Source of the DNA: Planctomycetaceae bacterium
Lineage (GTDB): Bacteria; Planctomycetota; Phycisphaerae; Phycisphaerales; SM1A02
NCBI GenBank assembly: GCA_947474065.1
Contig: CANJHD010000006.1
Span: forward strand, 1-64,000
Direction of reading: 5' to 3'
DNA length: 64,000 nt
Positions within the stretch are counted from its first letter, which is position 1, and every line of letters begins with the position of its first letter. Positions 35,417 through 43,729 of this stretch are shown piece after piece. Position numbers and translations under genes: made by a program. A model generated the notes under the pieces. It was not told where the DNA came from. It saw only the letters and a list, made by a program, of their open reading frames with translations, and ran no database searches.

Positions 35417-38400
35417 ATGCACCACTCAATTCGATTCGCCACGCTGACTGCGCTCCTCATCACTTGCACTGCGATCGCGGCGCCACCCGTGCAGTCGACG
35501 CGGACTGGTCCTTCCACACAGCCAACCGCGACCCCGGGACCGAAGGTCGCCACAAAGGCGGTAGAGAAGCAGGCACCTCCGCAAGCACCGGAACCAACTC
35601 CCGCGCCGACTCCGGAACCAGCACCAATAGCGGAACCAACTCCCGCGCCAACTCCGGAACCAGCACCAATAGCGGAACCAACTCCCGCGCCAACTCCAGC
35701 ACCAACTCCAACACCAGCACCAACTCCGGAACCAACCGCTCAACCCGCCACGACGCCCAACACCGACACCGCCCCAGCGCCCGATCACGACAACGGCGAA
35801 ACACTCTGGCCGCAGACCGCCACCGTGGACGCCACCACTTACACGCTCTACACGCCACAATTTGAAACGATCTCCGGGACGCGCGCCACAGCACGCGCCG
35901 CATTCAGCGTGGAAATCACCGGAATGCCTGCGATGTACGGCGCACTGTTCTTCACCGCCGACCTCGATAACGACCTCGCCGCCGGCTTGATCGAAGTCTC
36001 AAACATGCTGGTGCAGAATTCGCAACTCGCCAACAATTCCGATGCATCCGCCGCGTCCGCCGAACTTCAGAAGATGCTCTTCGGCGTCACTTTCACGGTG
36101 AATCGCGCAACCGTCATGCAGAATATGCAAGTGGTCAAGGACCAGACCTCAACACGTGCGTCACTCAGTAACGCGCCACCAAAGATTCGAGTGATCAATC
36201 ACGCCGCAGTGCTTCTTCTGCTTGACGGCAAACCTGCACTGCGCGAACTCGGCGACAGCGGCATCGGTCTTGCACAAAACACACCTTCGCTGCTCGCCTT
36301 CGATAAAGCAACACGCACCTGGTTCACGCGGATCGGCACCGACACATGGTTGCACTCCTCGCGCTACACGGGTCCATACATTGAGGGCAAGACGCCTTCT
36401 GCAGCAGCGCTCAAAATCATCGCCGCGGCACTTCCGGAGCGACACCCTGCGGCCGTGCCAACCTCGCCGCCACCCGCTGGCAAGACGCCCGAAGTCATCG
36501 TCAGCACATCACCCATGTGCCTCGTAAGTATCAACGGACAGCCGAACCTCACGCAGGTAGCCGACGGACTGTTTGCCGTTGCCAACGCCAATTGCGATCT
36601 CTTCACCACGAGCGCCGACAACGCGTGGTGGCTCTTGGCTTCCGGACGCTGGTTCACATCCACCGATCTCGTCAACGGCCCGTGGACCTACGCAAAGCCC
36701 GCGTCCATTCCAGCATCGTTCGTGCAGATTGATCCGCACGGAACATGGGGCAACGTCCTTGCATCAGTGCCGAACACACCGCAGGCAACCGAGGCTGTCT
36801 ATCAACAGACGATCCCGCATGTTGCAACACTTGACCGCGCACTTGCGAAGGCGAAACTCTCCACCATCGGCGGTCCCGCGCGCTTCAAGCCGATTGTCGG
36901 CACCAACATGCAGTACGCCACGAATGCAGGTTCGCCGCTCATCTATTGCAAAGACATGTATTACCTCTGCGATACCGCAGCGTGGTTTGTTGCAAGCGCG
37001 CCGAACGGACCGTGGACGCTCTGTGACGCAGTTCCAGAGTCGATCTACACCATTCCGCCAAGTTGCCCGATCTATGCAGCCACCTATGTGCAGGTCTACA
37101 ACTCCAACGCCGAATCCGTGACGTTCGGATTCACTGCGGGCTACATGAATAGCTATGAGAATGACGGCACCGTTGCGTTCGGCACCGGATACACCTATCC
37201 CGGATCGATCGGCGCGCAAGATGTCGTGCTCGGCGACAATTCAGACATCACTGACGATGACACCTGGGACAACTACGGCGGCTATCCAAATACCTACGGC
37301 TACTGGCCGAGTTACGGCGACGACTACGGCGGTTGGGGTTTCTACAGTTACCCCGGCTGGGGCGACTACGGCCTCTACCCCGGCGCATATTGGGGCGGCG
37401 ACGGTTGGTGGGGCGGCGGTCGCGGCTTCGGCGTTGGCTATGCGCTCGGCATGGGCTTCGGCGATGCGTGGCGCTGGGGCTATCACCCGTGGGGCTGGCG
37501 CGATGGCAGCGGTTGGTGGAACAATCATTGGGGCGGCGCATATCGGCGCGGCTGGGACAACGCAGCCACGAGTTACAACCGAGCGGGCGCAGCTGGTGAT
37601 ATCAGTCGCTACGGGCAGATCGGTCCGTATCGCAAGACACCCGGCGGCGCGAACCGTGCCGAAGGAAACGGCGCACGCGACGAAGCTGCATGGCATCACG
37701 CAACAAACAGCAGTGACAATGTCATGGCCAATCGCAACGGACAAGTGACGCAGCGTCGCGGTGATCAGATGTACACGCGCTCCGACGGTGCGTGGCAAAA
37801 GGCTGGCGGCGATAGCAATGGATCGGGTGTTGGCAACGCGGGCGGTCGCGGCGCGGGAGCAACAAGTAATAGCGACGGCGCACGCCAGAATTCCGCGGCA
37901 TCCGGCAAAGCGGACGGCTCGTGGCGCGATGGCGCGGCGCGCGCAGGTCAACGGACCGGCAGCGGCAATTTCCAAGAGCGCGACGGTTCCCCGTGGGCAT
38001 CCTCACAAGCACGCAACACGAACGCTGACGGATTCCGCCCGGATCCAAACCACAACTTTGATGGAAGCCCACGCGGGGCGTTCGCGCGCGGTGAAACCAA
38101 CTACGCCACTCGAAGCGATGGTGGCAATAGCAGTAACGGCGCTCAACAAGGAAACGGTGCTTCAGAGGGCGCCCCATACCAGCGCGGCGGCAATTTCAAC
38201 GGCGGCGGCTGGGGCATCAGCGACCAAGGCGGCACCTACGCACAACGCTGGGGCAACGACTACGACCGCGGTCTGCCCGGCTTCAATCAAGACACCGGTT
38301 GGTACGACCGCACTGTCTCGCGCCCCGTCAATCCGTACGGTTACGGATACGGCGGTTGGTCGAACGGCTACCGCGGCTACGGACAGCTCAGCGGCTGGGG

Positions 38401-38476
38401 CGGAATGAATGGATACGGCGGAATGGACCGCGGCGGAATGGGCGGGCGCGGCGGTGGCGGCGGTCACGGGCGCTGA
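35417..38476 (+). CDS. Large secreted protein with Pro/Thr/Ala repeats, WF/GPW modules and Gly/Trp/Tyr/Asn-rich C-terminus
   Basis: Signal peptide; EPTPAPTPEPAPIA repeats; GRWFTSTDLVNGPWTYAKPASIPASF and AAWFVASAPNGPWTLCDAVPESIYTIPPSCPIYAATYVQVYNS modules (resemble proteins annotated carbohydrate-binding family V/XII); low-complexity GGWGFYSYPGWGDYGLYPGAYWGGDGWWGGG. Confidence 0.8.
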   Translation: MHHSIRFATLTALLITCTAIAAPPVQSTRTGPSTQPTATPGPKVATKAVEKQAPPQAPEPTPAPTPEPAPIAEPTPAPTPEPAPIAEPTPAPTPAPTPTPAPTPEPTAQPATTPNTDTAPAPDHDNGETLWPQTATVDATTYTLYTPQFETISGTRATARAAFSVEITGMPAMYGALFFTADLDNDLAAGLIEVSNMLVQNSQLANNSDASAASAELQKMLFGVTFTVNRATVMQNMQVVKDQTSTRASLSNAPPKIRVINHAAVLLLLDGKPALRELGDSGIGLAQNTPSLLAFDKATRTWFTRIGTDTWLHSSRYTGPYIEGKTPSAAALKIIAAALPERHPAAVPTSPPPAGKTPEVIVSTSPMCLVSINGQPNLTQVADGLFAVANANCDLFTTSADNAWWLLASGRWFTSTDLVNGPWTYAKPASIPASFVQIDPHGTWGNVLASVPNTPQATEAVYQQTIPHVATLDRALAKAKLSTIGGPARFKPIVGTNMQYATNAGSPLIYCKDMYYLCDTAAWFVASAPNGPWTLCDAVPESIYTIPPSCPIYAATYVQVYNSNAESVTFGFTAGYMNSYENDGTVAFGTGYTYPGSIGAQDVVLGDNSDITDDDTWDNYGGYPNTYGYWPSYGDDYGGWGFYSYPGWGDYGLYPGAYWGGDGWWGGGRGFGVGYALGMGFGDAWRWGYHPWGWRDGSGWWNNHWGGAYRRGWDNAATSYNRAGAAGDISRYGQIGPYRKTPGGANRAEGNGARDEAAWHHATNSSDNVMANRNGQVTQRRGDQMYTRSDGAWQKAGGDSNGSGVGNAGGRGAGATSNSDGARQNSAASGKADGSWRDGAARAGQRTGSGNFQERDGSPWASSQARNTNADGFRPDPNHNFDGSPRGAFARGETNYATRSDGGNSSNGAQQGNGASEGAPYQRGGNFNGGGWGISDQGGTYAQRWGNDYDRGLPGFNQDTGWYDRTVSRPVNPYGYGYGGWSNGYRGYGQLSGWGGMNGYGGMDRGGMGGRGGGGGHGR

Positions 38477-38532
38477 TTGGGCGCGAGGAGCGAGCGGTGA
38501 GCGCCCAACGCATCACCGCCGGCTGCAAATCA

Positions 38533-39627
38533 TCACGGTCGCAGCAAATCATCCGTTACATCATTCACGCCCGTGCAACCGGATAGCGCGAGCGTGACGT
38601 CAAGTTCCTGCGCCAGAATTGCGAGCACGCGGGACACTCCTTCTTCGCCACCCGACGCAAGCCCCCAGAGAATCGGTCGCCCAATGCACACGGCCTGCGC
38701 ACCGAGCGCAAGCGCGCGCAGGATGTCAGTACCACGGCGAACGCCACCATCAACCAATACCGGAACACGCCCCGCAACTGCATCAACACAGTGCGGCAGT
38801 GCTTCAACAGTGGCAGGCGCGCCATCAAGTTGACGACCACCATGGTTTGAAACCAAGATCGCCTTCGCGCCGAGTTCAACGCCGCGCGCTGCATCTTCGG
38901 CGCGACAAATTCCTTTGAGTATCACAGGAAGCGGCGTCGAATCGCGCAGCCACTCAAAGTCTTTCCAAGTCAGGCTCGCATCAATCGTCCACGCGAGCGC
39001 CTCTTGAATGCCGCTACCGGTGTGGCCCGTCGGCCCACCCGGCCGTTCAAGATGGACAATGCTGAGACCGTCCGGCACACGGAAGTGATTGCGAATGTCG
39101 CGCTCGCGGATGCCCCAGACTGGGGTGTCAACTGTGAGTACCAGAGCATCACATCCGGCTGCATGAGCGCGCTGCGCCAATTCGCGCACAATCCCGCGGT
39201 CACGGCCGATGTACATCTGCATCCATGTGCGCGCGGCGGGATCAATTTCCGTCGCCGCGGCGCGGACGTCCTCAATGGTGGTAGTGGAAAGGCTCGAAAG
39301 AATCATCGGCACGTCAGCACGGGCGGCCGCACGGGCGGTGGCGAGTTCGCCATCGGGATGCGCCATGCGGTGCAACGCAGTCGGCGCGATGCAGACCGGC
39401 ATCGATGCCTCGCCGCCAAGAATGGTGGCGCTCGTTGAACGCGCGGAGACATCACGCATCACGCGGTACCAAATCCGCAGGCGCTCCCACGCGGCACGAT
39501 TCTCATGCATGGTGGTTTCGGCCCACGCACCGCTGCGGAAATAGTCGCGCGGCAAGACGCGTAGCACCTCAAACGCATGGCGTTCAAAGTCATCAAGGCT
39601 GACGAAATCTGAAATCGGGGCGGACAT
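38533..39627 (-). CDS. FMN-dependent alpha-hydroxy acid oxidizing protein
   Basis: PVCIAPTALHRMAHPDGELATARAA..., LILTVDTPVWGIRERD-type motif, ILVSNHGGRQLDGAPATVEALP, VLVDGGVRRGTDILRALALGAQAVCIGRP. Confidence 0.93.
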   Translation of the reverse strand: MSAPISDFVSLDDFERHAFEVLRVLPRDYFRSGAWAETTMHENRAAWERLRIWYRVMRDVSARSTSATILGGEASMPVCIAPTALHRMAHPDGELATARAAARADVPMILSSLSTTTIEDVRAAATEIDPAARTWMQMYIGRDRGIVRELAQRAHAAGCDALVLTVDTPVWGIRERDIRNHFRVPDGLSIVHLERPGGPTGHTGSGIQEALAWTIDASLTWKDFEWLRDSTPLPVILKGICRAEDAARGVELGAKAILVSNHGGRQLDGAPATVEALPHCVDAVAGRVPVLVDGGVRRGTDILRALALGAQAVCIGRPILWGLASGGEEGVSRVLAILAQELDVTLALSGCTGVNDVTDDLLRP

Positions 39628-39677
39628 AAGGCGTTGATGGTACGCACTCGGCGACGCGTCGGCTCTACTCTGCCACT

Positions 39678-40496
39678 ATGCGAACCTCCATCGCTTGCTT
39701 GCGCCCCACTCTCCTCCTCTGCATAGGCACGCTTGCACTTTCATCGGGATGCAATCGCACTGAAAGTGGGCGTGCGAGTGGAGCGGCAACGAGCCGCACT
39801 CCTGGTACTTCAGAGCGCCACGAAACGAAAGTACGCGCAGCCCCAACGGGCGCCTACGCGGACGGTGTTGCCAGTGCGGATGGCATTGGTCGCACGTACT
39901 TCGGGCGCGAAATCGCCATCTTCATGAGCCACCAAGGCATCTACTGGCTCGAACGCGGAACACGCGAGTCGGAAGAACGGACTGATCTCCTGATGGACGC
40001 GCTCGAACTGAAGCCGGGCATGACGGTGGCAGATATTGGCGCAGGCAGTGGCTACTTCACCGTGCCCATGGCCAAGCGCGTTGCACCCGGAATCGTTTAC
40101 GGCACTGACATCCAGCCGGAGATGCTTGCATTTCTTGAAGCACGTGCACGCAAGGAGAATCTCACCAACATCACTGGCATCTTGGGTGACACGAGTGACA
40201 CGATGCTGCCGGAGGGAAGTCTTGACTTGGTTCTACTGGTTGACGCGTATCACGAATTTGATAAGCCGTGGGAGATGATGACGTCCATTGCGCGCGCATT
40301 GAAGCCGGGTGGACGCGTGGCGTTGGTGGAGTATCGGGGTGAAGATCCGGAAGTGCCGATTAAGCCGCTTCACAAGATGACTGAGGCGCAGGCACGCCGG
40401 GAGCTTGAGGCCGCAGGGCTCATGTGGATCCGCACCGATGAGCGACTTCCACTGCAGCACCTGATGTGGTTCGGGAAGTTTCCCTCAGACGCGTGA
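39678..40496 (+). CDS. Class I SAM-dependent methyltransferase with lipoprotein-type N-terminus
   Basis: LALSSGCNRTES lipobox-like; LELKPGMTVADIGAGSGYFTVPMAKRVAPG...VYGTDIQPEMLAFL; LVLLVDAYHEFDKPWEM. Confidence 0.88.
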   Translation: MRTSIACLRPTLLLCIGTLALSSGCNRTESGRASGAATSRTPGTSERHETKVRAAPTGAYADGVASADGIGRTYFGREIAIFMSHQGIYWLERGTRESEERTDLLMDALELKPGMTVADIGAGSGYFTVPMAKRVAPGIVYGTDIQPEMLAFLEARARKENLTNITGILGDTSDTMLPEGSLDLVLLVDAYHEFDKPWEMMTSIARALKPGGRVALVEYRGEDPEVPIKPLHKMTEAQARRELEAAGLMWIRTDERLPLQHLMWFGKFPSDA

Positions 40497-40629
40497 CGCA
40501 AATTGGTGAAGTGGTCGCTGTTCGCGCCATCTCAAACAAATCAACAGGAGCACGATGTAAAAATCGTAATCCCTGTTGGTCACTGCGACCTTCACTCATT
40601 TCCCCTCATCCTTCACAAAGGAACGAAGC

Positions 40630-41226
40630 ATGAAGACTCTTATCGCAATTGCTGCGCTGATCGCAGCCCCTTCAGCAAGCGCCACGATCATTACCCTCGA
40701 CTTTGAGGGCGTTGGCGACAGCACCCCCATTGGTAACTTCTACAACGGCGGCCTTGGCGTCAACTACGGCGTGGAATTCGTAGGTAACGCACTCGGCATC
40801 GTCGCAGCCGAGGCGGGCGGCGGCGGCAACTTCACCAACGCACCGAGCATGCCGACAATTATGTTTTGGCTTGACGGCCCTGCCACGATGATGAATGTCG
40901 CCGCAGGATTTACGGACGGTTTCGCGACCTACTACAGCAGCATCGCCGAACCCGGCTCGATCGGCATTTATGACGGCCTGAACGGCACCGGCAATCTGCT
41001 AGCGACCCTTAATCTCGCGGCTCTCGGTAGCCAAGCAGGGGGCATTTACGACACGTGGTCTCTCGCTGGCACATCATTCGCAGGCACGGCTCATTCGGCG
41101 GTGTTCGCTGGAACGGCGAACTACATTGGTTTCGACAATGTGACCTTTGGTAGCAACATCCCGGCACCAGGCGCCCTTGCGCTGCTGGGAGTTGCGAGCT
41201 TGGTTTCGCGCCGTCGTCGCGCCTGA
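40630..41226 (+). CDS. Secreted protein with C-terminal PAP/PEP-CTERM-like anchor (paralog 1)
   Basis: Signal peptide MKTLIAIAALIAAPSASA; C-terminus IPAPGALALLGVASLVSRRRRA. Confidence 0.85.
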   Translation: MKTLIAIAALIAAPSASATIITLDFEGVGDSTPIGNFYNGGLGVNYGVEFVGNALGIVAAEAGGGGNFTNAPSMPTIMFWLDGPATMMNVAAGFTDGFATYYSSIAEPGSIGIYDGLNGTGNLLATLNLAALGSQAGGIYDTWSLAGTSFAGTAHSAVFAGTANYIGFDNVTFGSNIPAPGALALLGVASLVSRRRRA

Positions 41227-41239
41227 TATCTGACGCCCC

Positions 41240-41258
41240 TCACTCCCCCGCGGAGTGA
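41240..41258 (+). terminator. Hairpin TCACTCC-cccgc-GGAGTGA
   Basis: Perfect 7-bp stem downstream of paralog 1; the same element recurs at 42117..42135. Confidence 0.6.
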
Positions 41259-41270
41259 ACTCAACCCATC

Positions 41271-41310
41271 CAGCCCGCCCGCCGGTCATCCGGCGGGCGG
41301 GCTGCGTTTT
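41271..41310 (+). terminator. Intrinsic-type terminator
   Basis: CAGCCCGCCCGCCGG-tcat-CCGGCGGGCGGGCTG (15-bp perfect stem) followed by cgtttt. Confidence 0.85.
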
Positions 41311-41331
41311 AGGGCACAAGTGGGGCACGCA

Positions 41332-41347
41332 AGATTTTTAAAAATCT
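41332..41347. other. 16-bp perfect palindrome AGATTTTTAAAAATCT
   Basis: Read directly; followed by overlapping palindrome CTCTAGAG (41346..41353). Confidence 0.8.
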
Positions 41348-41488
41348 CTAGAGAACAGTGACACAAGGAGAGCATGCCTCACGCCTACATCACCGTGACA
41401 GTCAGTTGCTGTCAAAGTCCAATGGATATCGGATGTCCCCGTTCGGGACTGCATCCGGTCCTCTCGCCTTCCTAGAGAAATGAACCAC

Positions 41489-42103
41489 ATGATGAACACG
41501 CTTACCTGCATCACCGCCACGACCGCCTTTGTTGCCATTGCATCCGCAAACGCCAGCGTGAACACGCTCACCTTTGAGGGCGTTGGCAACAACAATGCCG
41601 TTGGGAACTTCTACAACGGCGGAGCCGGCCCAAACTACGGCGTCGAATTCGTCGGTAACGCACTGGGAATCGTCGCCAGGGAGGCGGGCGGTACGGGCAA
41701 TTTCACCAACGCCCCCAGCATGCCAACAATCCTCTTCTGGCTTGACGGAGCAGCCACGACCATGAATGTAGAAGCAGGCTTTAGTGGCGGGTTCTCCACC
41801 TACTACACAAGTACGGATACCGCAGGATCGATCGACATTTGGAGCGGCCTCGACGGCAGTGGCAGCATCCTCGCCACCTTGAATCTGATTGGACTTGGTA
41901 CCGACAACACCCCAGATGCCCTGTACGACCGCTGGGCTCTCGTCGGCGCTGCTTTCGTCGGCGAGGCGCATTCAGTCACGTTCAGCGGCACTGCCAACTA
42001 CATCGGCTTCGACAATGTCACCTTCGGTAGCGCCATCCCAGCGCCAGGAGCCCTTGCGCTGCTCGCGGCCGCTGGTTGCGCAACGCGCCGTCGTCGCGCC
42101 TAA
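41489..42103 (+). CDS. Secreted protein with C-terminal PAP/PEP-CTERM-like anchor (paralog 2)
   Basis: Strong similarity to paralog 1 (GNFYNGGxGxNYGVEFVGNALGIVAxEAGGxGNFTNAPSMPTI); C-terminus IPAPGALALLAAAGCATRRRRA. Start could be 41480. Confidence 0.85.
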   Translation: MMNTLTCITATTAFVAIASANASVNTLTFEGVGNNNAVGNFYNGGAGPNYGVEFVGNALGIVAREAGGTGNFTNAPSMPTILFWLDGAATTMNVEAGFSGGFSTYYTSTDTAGSIDIWSGLDGSGSILATLNLIGLGTDNTPDALYDRWALVGAAFVGEAHSVTFSGTANYIGFDNVTFGSAIPAPGALALLAAAGCATRRRRA

Positions 42104-42116
42104 GTCTTGAAGCAAC

Positions 42117-42135
42117 TCACTCCCCCGCGGAGTGA
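42117..42135 (+). terminator. Hairpin TCACTCC-cccgc-GGAGTGA (second copy)
   Basis: Identical to 41240..41258. Confidence 0.6.
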
Positions 42136-42147
42136 ATCAAACCCTCT

Positions 42148-42183
42148 AGCGCGCCCGCCGTTCATCCGGCGGGCGCGCTGCGT
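42148..42183. terminator. GC-rich hairpin, likely terminator between convergent genes
   Basis: AGCGCGCCCGCCG-ttcatc-CGGCGGGCGCGCT then gcgttta. Confidence 0.75.
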
Positions 42184-43722
42184 TTATGCAAGCAGCGCGT
42201 TGACTACGTTTCCCTTGACATCCGTCAGGCGGTAATCGCGGCCCTGCGATCGGTATGTCAGGCGCTTGTGATCAAAGCCCAAGAGGTGCAGCATCGTGGC
42301 ATGTAAATCATGCACATCCACCGGATTCTCAACGATGTTGTATGAGTAATCGTCAGTCTTGCCGTAGGTGATTCCCGGCTGCACGCCGCCGCCAGCCATC
42401 CAAATGGTGAACGCGCGTGGATGGTGATCCCGCCCGTAATTCTCCTTGGTGAGCTGCCCTTGGCTGTACACCGTGCGACCAAACTCACCAGCCCACAAGA
42501 CCAACGTGTCATCAAGCATGCCACGCTGTTTCAGGTCAGTGACCAGCGCGGCCTGCGCGCGGTCGACCGCGTTGCACTGCTGACGAAGTTCGCCAGGAAG
42601 GTTGTTGTGCTGATCCCATCCACGCATGTACAGCTGGATGAAACGAACATCACGCTCAGCAAGCCGCCGCGCCAACAAGCAATTGGCCGCAAAGCTTCCG
42701 GGCTTACGCACATCCGGTCCATACATCTCGAGCGTTGCTTCGCTCTCGTCACTGAAGTCCGTGAGTTCCGGCACCGACATCTGCATGCGGTAAGCCATCT
42801 CATGTTGCGCAATGCGAGTGCGCGTCTCGGTATCCAATGACTCCTCAAATTCCTCAGTATTCAGCCGCGTAACCAAGTCCAACATGCGCCGTCTATCAGT
42901 GCGGCTCACGCCGTCCGGATCACGGAGGTGAAGCACCGCATCGCGACCCGCGCGCAGTCGGCAGCCTTGATGCTCGCTCGGCAAGAAACCACTGCCCCAG
43001 AAGCGCGCGCTTAACGCTTGCATGTTGCCCGCGCCCTGCGTGATCATCACCACGAAAGATGGAAAGTTGGAGTTGATACTGCCAAGGCCGTAACTGGCCC
43101 AACTACCAAACGACGCGCGGCCGGGCTGCTCTGACCCCGTCTGGAAGAAGGTGATGCCAGGCTCATGATTGATGGCATCGGTGTGCATCGAGTGCACAAA
43201 GCACAGGTCGCCGGCAACTCGCCCGGTATTCGGAATGAGTTCCGAAAGCATGATTCCATCTTGACGATTCGAGTAGCGGTCGAAACGGAACTTGCTCGGC
43301 GCCACAGGGAATCGGGTCTGCCCACTGGTCATGGTGGTGATGCGCTGACCATTGCGAATGGAATCTGGCAAATCCTCGTTGAAACGCGCAAGCAAATTTG
43401 GCTTGTGGTCGTAGAGGTCCAACTGACTCGGCGCGCCCTCCATGTGCATGTAGATCACACGCTTCGCCTTGGGCGCAAAGTGAGGGCCGGCCGTGAAGGG
43501 CGCGCTCGACGGCGCCGCATTCGGAAGCGCGTTGCCGTCCGCACCAACAAGCTGATTGACACCAGCCGCGGCATTGCGTCCAAGCAAACTTGCCAGCGCC
43601 GCGCCACCAAGACCTGCACCGATCGTTGAAGCGACCGTGCCGAAGAATCTCCGCCGCGTCAGATTGAGGAGGTATTCCTCAAGTGCATCGGCGTGTGGAG
43701 TCATGGGGGGCTTCGAAGTCAT
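42184..43722 (-). CDS. DUF1501 family protein
   Basis: LTRRRFFGTVASTIGAGLGGAALASLLG; FAPKAKRVIYMHMEGAPSQLDLYDHKP; VLWAGEFGRTVYSQG; GRDHHPRAFTIWMAGGGVQPGITYGKTDDYSYNIVENPVDVHDLHATMLHLLGFDH. Confidence 0.95.
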   Translation of the reverse strand: MTSKPPMTPHADALEEYLLNLTRRRFFGTVASTIGAGLGGAALASLLGRNAAAGVNQLVGADGNALPNAAPSSAPFTAGPHFAPKAKRVIYMHMEGAPSQLDLYDHKPNLLARFNEDLPDSIRNGQRITTMTSGQTRFPVAPSKFRFDRYSNRQDGIMLSELIPNTGRVAGDLCFVHSMHTDAINHEPGITFFQTGSEQPGRASFGSWASYGLGSINSNFPSFVVMITQGAGNMQALSARFWGSGFLPSEHQGCRLRAGRDAVLHLRDPDGVSRTDRRRMLDLVTRLNTEEFEESLDTETRTRIAQHEMAYRMQMSVPELTDFSDESEATLEMYGPDVRKPGSFAANCLLARRLAERDVRFIQLYMRGWDQHNNLPGELRQQCNAVDRAQAALVTDLKQRGMLDDTLVLWAGEFGRTVYSQGQLTKENYGRDHHPRAFTIWMAGGGVQPGITYGKTDDYSYNIVENPVDVHDLHATMLHLLGFDHKRLTYRSQGRDYRLTDVKGNVVNALLA

Positions 43723-43729
43723 GGTTCGA

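Noticed and set aside
35426-37975. Minus-strand ORFs rich in Trp/Arg or Ala/Val (35426..35860, 35460..35903, 37241..37975)
   Set aside because: Antisense to the low-complexity plus-strand CDS 35417..38476.
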